From DASZHJ01 sp963735465 (GTDB taxonomy: Bacteria; Pseudomonadota; Alphaproteobacteria; ATCC43930; CGMCC-115725), in assembly GCA_963735465.1 (NCBI GenBank), contig CAVTLA010000001.1:4526001-4590000 (forward strand): a stretch of 64,000 nt of DNA. The letters run 5' to 3'. Below, one piece after another: positions 32,235 to 41,296 of this stretch. Both the position numbers and the translations under genes were made by a program. The notes beneath the pieces were generated by a model, which saw only the letters and a list, made by a program, of their open reading frames with translations, was not told the DNA's origin and made no database searches. The stretch's first letter is position 1, and each line of letters starts with the position of its first letter.

Positions 32235-33754
32235 GCGCCACCACCACGGGCGCCGCCGATCCGCCGCGCTCGGCCGATCCCTGCACCTTCGTGATCTTCG
32301 GCGGCGCCGGCGATCTCGCGAAGCGGCTCCTGCTGCCGGCCCTTTACAATCTGGCCAAGCAGGGTCTGCTCGCCGCCGATTTCGAGATCGTCGGCGTCGC
32401 CCACACCGATCTCTCCGAGGACGAATTCCGGCGCCGCCTGGAAGACGGGTTGCACGAATTCGCCACGCAGAAAGTCGATCCCGGCATCGCCGCGAAGCTT
32501 CTCCAGCGGACGTCCTATGTGCGCGGCGACTTCGGCGACCCCGCAACATACCGGCGCCTCGGCGAGCGGCTGGCGGCGCGGCCTTCCCAGGGCAGGGCCA
32601 CCAACACGCTTTTCTACCTGGCGATCCCGCCCGGTAGCATCGCCGAGGTGGTGCGGCAGCTCGGCGCCGCCGGGCTGACCCGGGAGGAGAAGGGCACCTG
32701 GCGCCGCGTGGTGGTGGAAAAGCCCTTCGGCACCGATCTCGCCTCGGCGCGCGCCCTCAACCGCGAGCTCCTGGGCATCCTCGGCGAGGACCAGATCTAT
32801 CGCATCGATCACTACCTCGGCAAGGAGACGGTGCAGAACATCATGGTCCTGCGCTTCGCCAACGGCCTCTTCGAGCCGCTGTGGAATCGCGACCACATCG
32901 ATCACGTGCAGATCACCGTGGCAGAGGCGGTCTCGGTGGAGCGTCGCGGCGGGTTCTACGACGGCACCGGCGCGCTCCGGGACATGATGCCCAATCACCT
33001 GTTCCAGCTTCTGGCGCTGACGGCGATGGAGCCGCCGGCGCGCTTTGCCGCCGATGCTGTGGGCGCCGAGAAGGCGAAGGTGCTGCATTCGCTCAAACCG
33101 CTCGACCCCGCCAAACTCTCGTCGAGCGTCGTGCGCGGGCAATATGACTCAGGCACCGTCGGCGGCAAGCACGTCGACGCCTACCGCGAGGCGCCCCGTG
33201 TGGCGCCGGACAGCATGACCGAGACCTATGTGGCGGCGCGGCTGATGATCGACAACTGGCGCTGGGCGGACGTGCCGTTCTATCTCCGCACCGGCAAGGC
33301 ACTGGGGGTGCGCAAGACGGAGATCGCCATCAAGTTCAAGCAGGCGCCGCTGACGCTTTTCCGCGAGACCACGGTAGATCGGGTGGCGCAGAATTTCCTG
33401 GTGCTGCGGATCCAGCCCGACGAAGGCGCGGCACTGCAGTTCAACGTCAAGGTGCCGGGGCCGCAGCTGCTGGCGGACGGCGTGCGCATGGACTTCAAGT
33501 ACAAGGACTACTTCGAGGCCTCGCCCAGCACCGGATACGAGACCCTGATCTACGACTGCATGATCGGTGACGCCACGCAGTTTCAGCGCGCGGATTTCGT
33601 CGAGGCGGGCTGGGAGGTGGTGCAGCCGATTCTCGACGCCTGGAAATCCGCGGCGAAGCCCGGCCTCGCGCGCTACGCCGCGGGCAGCGAAGGGCCGAAG
33701 GAGGCCGAGGATCTCCTGGCCCGGGACGGCCGCCGCTGGCGTGCGCTGTCATGA
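32231..33754 (+). CDS. zwf: Glucose-6-phosphate 1-dehydrogenase
   Basis: A 507-residue cytosolic enzyme catalysing glucose-6-phosphate + NADP to 6-phosphogluconolactone + NADPH. The N-terminal Rossmann motif is VIFGGAGDLAKRLLLPALYN. The substrate-binding signature RIDHYLGKETVQN starts at Arg191 (His194, Lys198). The C-terminal domain includes the RWADVPFYLRTGKALGVRKTE-type motif. Length is normal. Its stop and the next start overlap (ATGA 33751-33754). With the upstream GH15 and the downstream glucokinase it forms a glucose release, phosphorylation and oxidation operon that would supply NADPH under stress. Confidence 0.96.
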   Translation: MSATTTGAADPPRSADPCTFVIFGGAGDLAKRLLLPALYNLAKQGLLAADFEIVGVAHTDLSEDEFRRRLEDGLHEFATQKVDPGIAAKLLQRTSYVRGDFGDPATYRRLGERLAARPSQGRATNTLFYLAIPPGSIAEVVRQLGAAGLTREEKGTWRRVVVEKPFGTDLASARALNRELLGILGEDQIYRIDHYLGKETVQNIMVLRFANGLFEPLWNRDHIDHVQITVAEAVSVERRGGFYDGTGALRDMMPNHLFQLLALTAMEPPARFAADAVGAEKAKVLHSLKPLDPAKLSSSVVRGQYDSGTVGGKHVDAYREAPRVAPDSMTETYVAARLMIDNWRWADVPFYLRTGKALGVRKTEIAIKFKQAPLTLFRETTVDRVAQNFLVLRIQPDEGAALQFNVKVPGPQLLADGVRMDFKYKDYFEASPSTGYETLIYDCMIGDATQFQRADFVEAGWEVVQPILDAWKSAAKPGLARYAAGSEGPKEAEDLLARDGRRWRALS

Positions 33755-34554
33755 GGCGCGCCATGCATCCCTACACGCTGGCGATCGATATCGGCGGCTC
33801 CCATCTCAAGGCGTCCGTGCTGGACGCGGACGGCCGCCTCGCCGCCGAGCCCGTCCATGTGACGACGCCGCGGTCCCCCACGCCGGAGTGGCTGCTGCGA
33901 ACGGTGCGCCGTCTGGCGCGCGATCTGCCGGGTTTTGATCGCATCTCAGCGGGATTTCCCGGCGCGGTCCGGGATGGCGTCGTGCTGACCGCGCCCAATC
34001 TCGGCACCAAGGACTGGCACGGATTTCCATTGGCGGCGGCGTTGGCGGAGCGGATGGGAAAGCCGGCGCGCGTCCTCAACGATGCGGAGGTGCAGGGCTT
34101 CGGGGTGATTACCGGCCGCGGCCTCGAATGCGTGCTGACCTTCGGCACCGGGCTCGGCAGCTCGCTGTTCTGGCACGGCCGCCTCACGCCCCATCTCGAG
34201 CTCGGCCAGCATCCTCTCCATGGCCGCAAGACCTATGACCAGTATCTCGGCGATGCGGCCTTTCGCGCCAAGGGACGCAGGAAATGGAACCGCCACGTAG
34301 CCCGGGCGATCGACGTGATGCGCACCCTCGTCAATTTCGATCGCCTCTACCTGGGCGGCGGCAACTCGGCGAACATCGATCTCGAGCTTCCGAAAGACAT
34401 CAAGATCGTCGGCAACGTCGCCGGGATCACCGGCGGCATCGAGCTCTGGCGGCCCGGCAACGACGACCTCTTCAGCGACCTCGTGGGTCGTCCCCGCTGG
34501 GCGGCGGCGGTTACGTCGCCGAAAGGCCGAGGGCGCGTCGCGCCGCGGCGGTGA
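33751..34554 (+). CDS. ROK family glucokinase, polyphosphate glucokinase-like
   Basis: A 267-residue ROK protein. The N-terminal phosphate-1 loop is LAIDIGGSHLKASVLDADG. Catalytic Asp lies in RVLNDAEVQGFG and the phosphate-2 motif is FGTGLGSSLF. The conserved zinc motif of bacterial ROK glucokinases (CxCGxxGC) is absent; the sequence instead has LELGQHPLHGRKTYDQYLG, as in polyphosphate-type (PpgK) glucokinases. It would convert glucose freed by GH15 to glucose-6-phosphate for zwf. The start overlaps zwf (ATG 33751) with a second ATG at 33763 that begins the conserved sequence. Its last 44 bases overlap the convergent ligase D gene. Confidence 0.88.
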   Translation: MRRAMHPYTLAIDIGGSHLKASVLDADGRLAAEPVHVTTPRSPTPEWLLRTVRRLARDLPGFDRISAGFPGAVRDGVVLTAPNLGTKDWHGFPLAAALAERMGKPARVLNDAEVQGFGVITGRGLECVLTFGTGLGSSLFWHGRLTPHLELGQHPLHGRKTYDQYLGDAAFRAKGRRKWNRHVARAIDVMRTLVNFDRLYLGGGNSANIDLELPKDIKIVGNVAGITGGIELWRPGNDDLFSDLVGRPRWAAAVTSPKGRGRVAPRR

Positions 34555-37126
34555 GGTGCTGGCGGATCTTGGCCATGTCGCGCCAGGGATCTGTGCGCTT
34601 GCGCAGCAAGTCCGGCACGGTCTTCAAGGTGAAATCGCCGGGCCGGAGATCCGGCGTCACCTCGTCCCACTCCAGGGGCATCGCCACGCCGGCCCCGTCC
34701 CGGGCCCGCACGGAGTAGGGCGCCACGCCGGTCTGGCCGCGGTCGTTGCGGAGATAATCGATGAAGATCTTGCCGGCGCGCCGCTGCTTCAGGGGATTGA
34801 TGGTGAAGAGCGCCGGCACTGCGGTAACGAGACTCTCCGCCAGCGCGTGGGTGAATACCTTCGCCTCATCCCAGCTCGCCCGGCGCTGCAGCGGCACTAC
34901 AACGTGAAGGCCCTTGCCGCCGGTGGTCTTGGCGAAGGATGTGAGGTCGAGTTCCCGCAGCCGGTCCCGGATCACCACGGCGGTCTCCACCACCCGCTTC
35001 CATTGCGTGGGCGAGCTGGGATCGAGATCGAAGATCAGGCGGTCCGGCTTGTCGGGGTCGTCGCCGCGGGCGCCCCAGGGATGGAATTCGATGATGCCGT
35101 TCTGCACCAGGGCCACGATATCGGCCGCGGTGCGCACCATAACGTATTCGTGCTTCCCTTCCTTCTCCTCGATGGCGACGCGGGGCAGCGCCTTGAGCTC
35201 GCCGGACTTGAAGTGCTTCTGGAAGAAGCACTGGGCGGCGATCCCCTCGGGGCAGCGCAGCAGGCTGAGCGGCCGCTCGCGGATCTCCGGCAGCATCCAG
35301 TCCGCCACCGTCTCGTAGTATCGGGCGAGGTCGAGCTTGGTCGCCTTCGCCTTGGGGAAGACCAGGCGGTCGGGATGGGTGATCGCGATGCCGGCGACGG
35401 TGGCGGCGCTCACTGATTTCCGCTGCGGGGCGGGCTTTGATACTCGTGCCACTGTCGGCTTCTCCCGAATGATCTCCACCGGCTTCTTGTCCTCGCGCAG
35501 GCCCTGGAAGGAGGGATGCCGCAGCAGCCCGTCCGGCGTCCAGGCCAGGAACTCGACTTCGCAGGTGAGCTCGGGCTTCACCCAGATCGCACCGCGCCGC
35601 GCCGCGGCCGGAATCTCTGCGACGGCGGTCCTCGTCTCGAACTTCTTCAGCAGCGACCGAAGCTGCTTCGACATCCGGTCGGAGAAGCCGGTTCCCACCC
35701 GCCCGGCATAGACCATCCTGCCGTCGTCGTGATAGCCGAGGAGCAGCGCGCCGATGCCGCGCGATCCCGCCTTGGGACGCGTGAAGCCGATGATGACGAA
35801 TTCCTGCCGCGCCACGCATTTCGATTTCAGCCACCCGCCGCCGCGGCCGGACCGGTAGGGTTGATCCGCCTGCTTCGAGACGACGCCCTCCAGGGCCATC
35901 TGGCAGGCATGCTGATAGACCGCGGCGCCCGTCGCCTCCACGTGATCGCTGTAGCGCACCGGTCCAGTGCCCGGCGCCCGCCCGAAGAGATCGGCCAGCA
36001 GCCGCTTGCGCTCCGTCAGCGCCGCGCTCCGGAGGTCGTAGCCGTCGAGATGCAGGAGATCGAAGACCAGGAAGGTGAGGGGGCGCCGGTCGTCGGCGCT
36101 GAGCGTCTCCTGCAGCGCCGAGAAGCTGGAGACGCCGTCCTCGTCGAGGACGGTGATCTCGCCGTCGAGGGCAAATTGCCGGGCCGGCAGGGATTTGACG
36201 GGGTTGACGAGAGTGCGGAACCGGCCGGTCCAGTCCTTGCCGGTCCGGGTCAGGAACCGAACGTCGTTGCCGTCGCGACGGCAATAGGCACGGTAGCCGT
36301 CGATCTTGATCTCGTGCACCCAGCCCTCGCCCGTCGGCGGCCGGTCGACGAGGGTGGCGAGCTCCGGTGCCACGAAATCCGCGAGCGCCCCGCGCTTTAC
36401 TCCCGAGATGGCGGAAAGCGCCGGGGACTCCGGCTGTGCCTTCTTCGCGGGCGTCCTCTTCGGCGCCGCCTTCCTGGCGCCGGGCTTGTCGCCGGCGAGC
36501 TGCTCCATGGTCCGGCCGCTGACGACGCTCTTGGTCACGCGGGCCAGCAGGCGCTCGCCGTCGCCGGGCTTGGCGAACCTGTCCCGCTCCTTGATCAGGA
36601 GCCAGTTGTCGTGGCCCTTGTCGAAATCCCGGCCGCGCATCCGCACCAGCATCCAGCCGCCCTTGAGATGTTCGCCGTGGAGCTGGAATTTCAGCTTGCC
36701 CTGGGCGTAATCCCGGCGGGCGTCGCCCATCGGCTCCCATTCGCCGCGGTCCCACAGCATCACCGTGCCGCCGCCGTACTGGCCCTTGGGAATGGTGCCT
36801 TCGAAGTCGTTGTAGGCGATCGGGTGATCCTCGACGTGAACCGCGAGTCGGCGGTCGGCGGGATCGAGGCTCGGCCCCCGCGTCACCGCCCAGCTCTTCA
36901 TGGTGCCGTCGAGCTCCAGGCGGAAATCATAATGCAGGCGCCGGGCGTCGTGCTTCTGCACCACGAAGCGGGCGCCGCCGAGAGCGGCCTTCTTGCCCGG
37001 TGCCGGCTCCGGCGTGCGGTCGAAGTGCCGCTTGCTGCGGTATCTGGCCAGGGGGTCGACCCGCAGCCGCGCCCGCGCTTTCGCCTTTCGCGGTACGGCG
37101 GGCCTCGGTCTCCGGTTGGGCGCCAT
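34511..37126 (-). CDS. ligD: DNA ligase D (3'-phosphoesterase, ligase and polymerase domains)
   Basis: An 871-residue NHEJ enzyme with the order phosphoesterase-ligase-polymerase. The N-terminal PE domain shows FVVQKHDARRLHYDFRLE and HVEDHPIAYNDFEGTIPKG. The ATP-dependent ligase carries the adenylated Lys274 in EIKIDGYRAY, later CVARQEFVIIGFT and the OB-fold SELTCEVEF-like region. The C-terminal primase-polymerase has HPDRLVFPKAKATKLDLARY and the metal site LIFDLDPSS. It repairs double-strand breaks with Ku, but no ku gene lies in the window. The ATG at 37126 follows GGGGAGACCC. Its C-terminus overlaps the convergent glucokinase gene. Confidence 0.95.
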   Translation of the reverse strand: MAPNRRPRPAVPRKAKARARLRVDPLARYRSKRHFDRTPEPAPGKKAALGGARFVVQKHDARRLHYDFRLELDGTMKSWAVTRGPSLDPADRRLAVHVEDHPIAYNDFEGTIPKGQYGGGTVMLWDRGEWEPMGDARRDYAQGKLKFQLHGEHLKGGWMLVRMRGRDFDKGHDNWLLIKERDRFAKPGDGERLLARVTKSVVSGRTMEQLAGDKPGARKAAPKRTPAKKAQPESPALSAISGVKRGALADFVAPELATLVDRPPTGEGWVHEIKIDGYRAYCRRDGNDVRFLTRTGKDWTGRFRTLVNPVKSLPARQFALDGEITVLDEDGVSSFSALQETLSADDRRPLTFLVFDLLHLDGYDLRSAALTERKRLLADLFGRAPGTGPVRYSDHVEATGAAVYQHACQMALEGVVSKQADQPYRSGRGGGWLKSKCVARQEFVIIGFTRPKAGSRGIGALLLGYHDDGRMVYAGRVGTGFSDRMSKQLRSLLKKFETRTAVAEIPAAARRGAIWVKPELTCEVEFLAWTPDGLLRHPSFQGLREDKKPVEIIREKPTVARVSKPAPQRKSVSAATVAGIAITHPDRLVFPKAKATKLDLARYYETVADWMLPEIRERPLSLLRCPEGIAAQCFFQKHFKSGELKALPRVAIEEKEGKHEYVMVRTAADIVALVQNGIIEFHPWGARGDDPDKPDRLIFDLDPSSPTQWKRVVETAVVIRDRLRELDLTSFAKTTGGKGLHVVVPLQRRASWDEAKVFTHALAESLVTAVPALFTINPLKQRRAGKIFIDYLRNDRGQTGVAPYSVRARDGAGVAMPLEWDEVTPDLRPGDFTLKTVPDLLRKRTDPWRDMAKIRQHLTAAARRALGLSAT

Positions 37127-37271
37127 GGGTCTCCCCGTTTCCGATCGGCGGCACTGAGCAAATCTAGGGACGGCACGGCAGGTTGCCAGCCCCCGTGCGA
37201 CCGGTCCCGGCGCCGTTGTCACGAGTTGAGCATCACGTCGGATCGGCCCCGGCAGGGCCGCGGCCTCTATC

Positions 37272-37553
37272 CTATTCCCGGCCGAACAGCCGGCGCAGCT
37301 CGGTCTTCGCCTGCGCGAGGACGTGCTTGCGGGCCGCAGGCAGATTTCTGCCGGCGCGATTGATGTAGAAGTTCAGCATGGACATGGCGGACTGATAAGG
37401 GCCCGGCCTTGCGGCGACGGCTGCGGACCGCCGAGCGCTTGAGGGAGAGCGCGATCCGCCGGGGATTTCTGAAAGTGAAGGCGTGGTGCTCGAGATCGAG
37501 CGCGTCGCTCTTCTGAGTGACGCCTGCGGACCAGTATTTCGATTTCGCGGCAT
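37272..37553 (-). pseudogene. DUF3175 family protein, disrupted by compensating frameshifts
   Basis: The C-terminal third reads QSAMSMLNFYINRAGRNLPA followed by a KHVLAQAKTELRRLFGR tail, the DUF3175 hallmark. The family's N-terminal part is present in a different frame as YWSAGVTQKSDALDLEHHAF, RNPRRIALSLKRSA and VRSRRRKAGP. One missing base near the start (around 37541-37547) and one extra base in GGGCCC (37399-37404) would restore a single protein of about 93 residues from the ATG at 37553. As read, the protein is not intact. DUF3175 has no known role. The homopolymer-like positions of the indels leave open a sequencing error. Confidence 0.65.
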
Positions 37554-37629
37554 GACCGATCTCGGAACGTGGTGGCTGGCAAAGCCCCCGTGCGCGCCGC
37601 TGGTCGCGCGCACGGGACCCGATGCGAGC

Positions 37630-38019
37630 CTACTGCCAGTACGGCGTCACCCGATAATAGTCGTGCACCGAGGTGCCCCACTTGCGGTCGTCCCAGTCGA
37701 ACTTCGCGTCGGACTCGCCGATGGTGGGCGCGCCCTCCAGGGCCCGCTTGTCTAGGTTCACGACATAGCCGCCGGTGCGGGGGTCGTAGCGCAGCACGCT
37801 CCAGGGCAGCGGGTGATGGCGGTCGCCGATGCCGAGGAAGCCGCCGAACGACATCACGGCATAGGCCACCCGGCCGGAAAGCTTGTCGATCATGACCCGC
37901 TCGACGGAGCCGAGCTTGTCGCCGGTGGCGTTGTAGACGGAGGTGCCCTCGACCTTGTCCGCCGCGATCAGGCCGCCGGTCTCGCGCTTCTGCAAGGTGT
38001 CTTCGCTGGTTCGAGCCAT
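37630..38019 (-). CDS. PRC-barrel domain-containing protein
   Basis: A 129-residue protein. The PRC-barrel core spans about residues 17-85 (GTSVYNATGDKLGSVERVMID and GRVAYAVMSFGGFLGIGDRH) and is followed by PLPWSVLRYDPRTGGYVVNL. There is no signal peptide, so it is cytoplasmic or membrane-associated. Such PRC-barrel proteins are abundant in alphaproteobacterial stress regulons; some bind membranes or rRNA-maturation complexes. Good AGGAG ribosome site. It is one of two PRC-barrel proteins in the window; the other (46088) is exported. Confidence 0.88.
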   Translation of the reverse strand: MARTSEDTLQKRETGGLIAADKVEGTSVYNATGDKLGSVERVMIDKLSGRVAYAVMSFGGFLGIGDRHHPLPWSVLRYDPRTGGYVVNLDKRALEGAPTIGESDAKFDWDDRKWGTSVHDYYRVTPYWQ

Positions 38020-38127
38020 TCTGGTCTCCTCAGTTGAACGTGATGTGACTCCAACGGCCGCCGCTCGGCGGGGTTGCGGCGGCCGCGGGGCCGTCGACGC
38101 GCATTCCCTGACATTTTTGGGGATCGG

Positions 38128-38152
38128 GGAACGCAGGGGTTGATCCCGTGTT
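38128..38152 (+). promoter_or_regulatory. EcfG-like promoter (GGAAC-N16-TGTT)
   Basis: GGAAC at 38128-38132 and TGTT at 38149-38152. Only the first, weakly conserved base of the -10 element differs from CGTT. It is 41 bases before the lipoprotein start at 38193. Confidence 0.5.
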
Positions 38153-38192
38153 GAAGGATCACGGACCTGATCTCCGTTCTCCGGAGGCGCCC

Positions 38193-38540
38193 ATGACCCC
38201 GCGTTATTCCGTCGCCGTCGTCGCGGTGGGTCTGCCGCTCGCCCTCGGCGCCTGCGACACGACCGGCGACGTGGGCGCCAGCAAGGTGAGCCTGGGCAAG
38301 CTGGTCTGGCGGACGAATTCGTCCGGCGGCGTCCATCCCGCGACCGCGACCGCGGTTCTCGTCCGCAACATCCAGGGCGGCTTGCGCCGCCTGGGCTACG
38401 ACCCCGGCGCGGTGGACGGGCGGCCCGGGCCGCGCACCGGCGACGCCATCCGGCGCTATCAGCGGGACAACGGCTTGGTGGCGGACGGGCGGCCCTCGCC
38501 GGCGCTCTGGGGCCAGATCCACTCGCAGATTTCCGGTTAG
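38193..38540 (+). CDS. Peptidoglycan-binding domain lipoprotein
   Basis: A 115-residue protein with a lipoprotein signal (VVAVGLPLALGAC; lipobox LALGAC, lipidation at the Cys). A PG_binding_1 domain lies in the C-terminal half (NIQGGLRRLGYDPGAVDGRP, GPRTGDAIRRYQRDNGL, SPALWGQI). It would anchor in a membrane and bind cell-wall glycan. The ATG at 38193 is five bases after GGAGG. An EcfG-like promoter lies upstream and a small exported hypothetical protein follows 12 bases later. Confidence 0.88.
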   Translation: MTPRYSVAVVAVGLPLALGACDTTGDVGASKVSLGKLVWRTNSSGGVHPATATAVLVRNIQGGLRRLGYDPGAVDGRPGPRTGDAIRRYQRDNGLVADGRPSPALWGQIHSQISG

Positions 38541-38552
38541 ACGGAGGGACCC

Positions 38553-38861
38553 GTGATCGCCGTGAATTGGAGTCTCGTTACCGCGTTGTCGGGCATGACG
38601 TCCTTCGCCGTCGTCTACGGGCTGGCGGGCCTGCCGGACGGCATCGGCCGCGACACCGCGTCTGCCCGAGGTGCCAGCGGCCACGAAACGAAAGCCAGCT
38701 GCGCCGTGACGGACTATCGGGCGTCCGGCGACGGTTATGAAATTCTGCTGGGCGACCGCTGGATCCAGCTCGGCGACGAAGCGGCTCTCGATCGGATCCC
38801 TCATGCCGCCGGCCACGCGATCGTCTGCGCGCGAACCCGCGCCCCGTCCATCGACCTGTAG
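38553..38861 (+). CDS. Small exported hypothetical protein
   Basis: A 102-residue protein from a GTG behind GGAGGGACCC. It has an N-terminal hydrophobic segment (LVTALSGMTSFAVVYGLAGL) that could be a signal anchor. The remainder (YEILLGDRWIQLGDEAALDR) has two cysteines that could pair outside the cytoplasm. No family is recognised. Close spacing after the peptidoglycan-binding lipoprotein suggests a two-gene operon. Confidence 0.55.
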   Translation: MIAVNWSLVTALSGMTSFAVVYGLAGLPDGIGRDTASARGASGHETKASCAVTDYRASGDGYEILLGDRWIQLGDEAALDRIPHAAGHAIVCARTRAPSIDL

Positions 38862-38881
38862 CGCCGCGGGCGGCCGCCGGC

Positions 38882-41134
38882 TCAGCGGGCGTCGAGAACC
38901 TGACGCACCTTGGCGGCGAGACCGGCATAGGCGAAGGGCTTGACGATGAGATCGACACCGCGATCGAGGCGTCCCTGATGCACGATGGCATTGCGCGCAT
39001 AGCCCGTGGTGAACAGCACCTTGAGATCGGGCCGGCGGCGGCGGGCTTCGTCCACGAGCTGCCGGCCGTTGATGCCGCCGGGCAAGCCCACGTCGGTGAA
39101 CAGCAGGCGGATGTCGGGATCCGCGTCGAGGATGTGGAGCGCAGCGCGGGCATTGGCCGCCTGCTCGACGCGGTATCCCAGCTCCCGCAGCGTCTCGACG
39201 CTGTAGACGCGCACGTCCTCGTCGTCCTCCACCACCAGGATGGTCTCGAGCTTGGTTCCCGCCGGCACTTCCTGCCCCGCCGCCGCATCGTCGGCGATTT
39301 CCTCGCCGGTGCCGAGGCGCGGCAGATAAAGCTTCACCGTGGTTCCTTCACCTGGCTCGCTGTAGATCTTCAGGTGTCCGCCGGATTGCTTGATGAAGCC
39401 ATAGACCTGGGACAGCCCCAGGCCGGTGCCCTGGCCGGTCTCCTTGGTGGTAAAGAACGGCTCGACGGCGTGAGCGATGACATCCCGGTTCATGCCGACG
39501 CCGGTGTCGCTGACGGCAAGTTGGATGTACTGGCCCGGCGTCACTTCGGCGCTGGACGCCGCGTAGGCCTCGTCGAGATAGGCGTTGCTGGTCTCGATGG
39601 TCAGCTTGCCGCCGCGCGGCATGGCGTCCCGCGCGTTGACCGCCAGATTGAGGAGCGCGCTCTCGAGCTGGTTGGCGTCGATCGACAGCGACCACAGGCC
39701 GGCGGAGAGCACGGTCTCGATGGCGATGTTCTCGCCGAGGGTTCGGCTGAGAAGGTCCGATATTCCCACCACCAGCTTGTTGAGATTGACCGGCTTGGGG
39801 TCGAGCGGCTGCCGGCGGGAAAACGCCAGGAGACGCTGGGTCAGCACCGCGGCGCGCTCGGCGCCGCGCATCGCCAAGTCGACGAGGTGAATGAGATGTG
39901 CCTGGTTCGCCGGCAGCCGGCGATGCAGCGTCTCCAGATTGCCGACGATGACGGTGAGGAGATTGTTGAAGTCGTGGGAGATGCCGCCGGTGAGCTGGCC
40001 CACAGCCTCCATCTTCTGCGACTGGCGCAGCGCGTCCTCCGCGGCCTCGCGCTGACGCATCGCTTCCCGGGCCCGGGCGATCGCCATATGCTCGCGCCGC
40101 GTATAGCGCAGCGCGACCAGGGTGAGCGCAACCAGGCTCAGCGTCGCCGGAATGCCGAAATAGAGGTGCGTGACCATGACACCGCGCCATTCCCCGAGGA
40201 TCGACGGCCAGGTTCGTGCCACCGTCACGTAGATCGGATAGTTGGCGAGTTTGCGATAGGCGATGATGCGGTAGGTGCCGGTGAGTCCCGACGGCCCTTC
40301 CAGGATGCCGCCGACAGTGCCGCGCGCGATCGCCGCCGACGTCTGCGTGCTGGCGCGCGGCGCCGAGACGAGCTGGGGGTCGATAGTGGGATAGCGCGCC
40401 AGGGTGAGGCCGTCCTGGCGGATCACCCGCGCCGCATAGTCCGTGTGTCCCAGCAGCTCAGAGAAGAACGGCTGGAAATAGTCCGACGGCACGGCGGTGA
40501 CGATGCTGCCGTTGAACATGTGGCGGAGAGGGCGCGAGATCAGGAAATAGAACTTTCCGTTGGCCGGTCCGCCCTGCAGGGAGCCGAAGGTCACGTCCCG
40601 GTCGGGGTCGCGCAGAGCGCTGGCGGCCAGCGCCGGCGTATCGGCGATGGGAAAATCCGGATCCGGCGCGACTTTCAGCAGGACATGTCCGGAGTCATCG
40701 AGGAGCCAGACCGCCGGGACCTGAGGAAAGTTCCGGATCGTCGCGGCGATCTGCGCGCTCAGCGCCTTGGCCCGTGTCGCGATATCAGCCGGCGTCACCT
40801 CGTCCACCAGCCCGTCGATCGCCGCCGCCGCCAGCAGGTGCGCATCCAGGACGCCGGTGACCTGCTGCTCGGAGGCCGAGGCGACATGGGAGAGGTCGAC
40901 ACCGGCGCGCTCGAGGATCGATCGATACGCCAGATAGGCGCCGCCGGCGAACACCAGGAGGGGAACCACGACCGAGCACGCCAGCAGGACTCGCAGTGTC
41001 CGTTCCGCGGCGAACGTCGGCGTTGCCTCGCTCATCCCGGTGCTTCTCCCCTCGCCGGTCGCCGACGCGGTGGACCGCCGCGAATTTTCCGCGCCCCCCG
41101 GCCGGCGCGCACCGGATCGATCGAGCGCCCGCAT
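38882..41134 (-). CDS. Hybrid sensor histidine kinase with C-terminal receiver
   Basis: A 750-residue membrane kinase. A first TM helix (LRVLLACSVVVPLLVFAGGA) is followed by a periplasmic sensor region of about 250 residues (Cache-like; contains AKALSAQIAATIRNFPQVPA). The second TM is near IPATLSLVALTLVALRY. HisKA holds the phospho-acceptor His387 in GGISHDFNNLLTV, and HATPase_c shows TGVGMNRDV and GTGLGLSQVYGF. The C-terminal receiver has phospho-acceptor Asp681 in LLFTDVGLPGG. The ATG at 41134 has GGAGGATCACG upstream; an ATG at 41035 just before the first TM is possible. The ligand is unknown. Confidence 0.9.
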   Translation of the reverse strand: MRALDRSGARRPGGAENSRRSTASATGEGRSTGMSEATPTFAAERTLRVLLACSVVVPLLVFAGGAYLAYRSILERAGVDLSHVASASEQQVTGVLDAHLLAAAAIDGLVDEVTPADIATRAKALSAQIAATIRNFPQVPAVWLLDDSGHVLLKVAPDPDFPIADTPALAASALRDPDRDVTFGSLQGGPANGKFYFLISRPLRHMFNGSIVTAVPSDYFQPFFSELLGHTDYAARVIRQDGLTLARYPTIDPQLVSAPRASTQTSAAIARGTVGGILEGPSGLTGTYRIIAYRKLANYPIYVTVARTWPSILGEWRGVMVTHLYFGIPATLSLVALTLVALRYTRREHMAIARAREAMRQREAAEDALRQSQKMEAVGQLTGGISHDFNNLLTVIVGNLETLHRRLPANQAHLIHLVDLAMRGAERAAVLTQRLLAFSRRQPLDPKPVNLNKLVVGISDLLSRTLGENIAIETVLSAGLWSLSIDANQLESALLNLAVNARDAMPRGGKLTIETSNAYLDEAYAASSAEVTPGQYIQLAVSDTGVGMNRDVIAHAVEPFFTTKETGQGTGLGLSQVYGFIKQSGGHLKIYSEPGEGTTVKLYLPRLGTGEEIADDAAAGQEVPAGTKLETILVVEDDEDVRVYSVETLRELGYRVEQAANARAALHILDADPDIRLLFTDVGLPGGINGRQLVDEARRRRPDLKVLFTTGYARNAIVHQGRLDRGVDLIVKPFAYAGLAAKVRQVLDAR

Positions 41135-41277
41135 CGTGATCCTCCGGAAAATGTCTAACTCACGGCCTCCCCGGTCGGCAACAATGACGATCAAAATCGC
41201 CGTTGCCGGTCACGTCCGGTCCCGCTGAGCGGTGCCGCGACGATGGTGGAGGCTCCCGCCCGAGGGCAGGCGGGGAG

Positions 41278-41293
41278 GCGGCGCGAGCGCCGC
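41278..41293. terminator. GC-rich inverted repeat GCGGCGC-GA-GCGCCGC after the response regulator gene
   Basis: A perfect 7-bp inverted repeat with a 2-base centre, so effectively a 6-bp stem with a 4-base loop. It begins 4 bases after the response regulator stop on the minus strand. A U-tract is missing; it is a weak intrinsic terminator candidate. Confidence 0.35.
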
Positions 41294-41296
41294 GGT

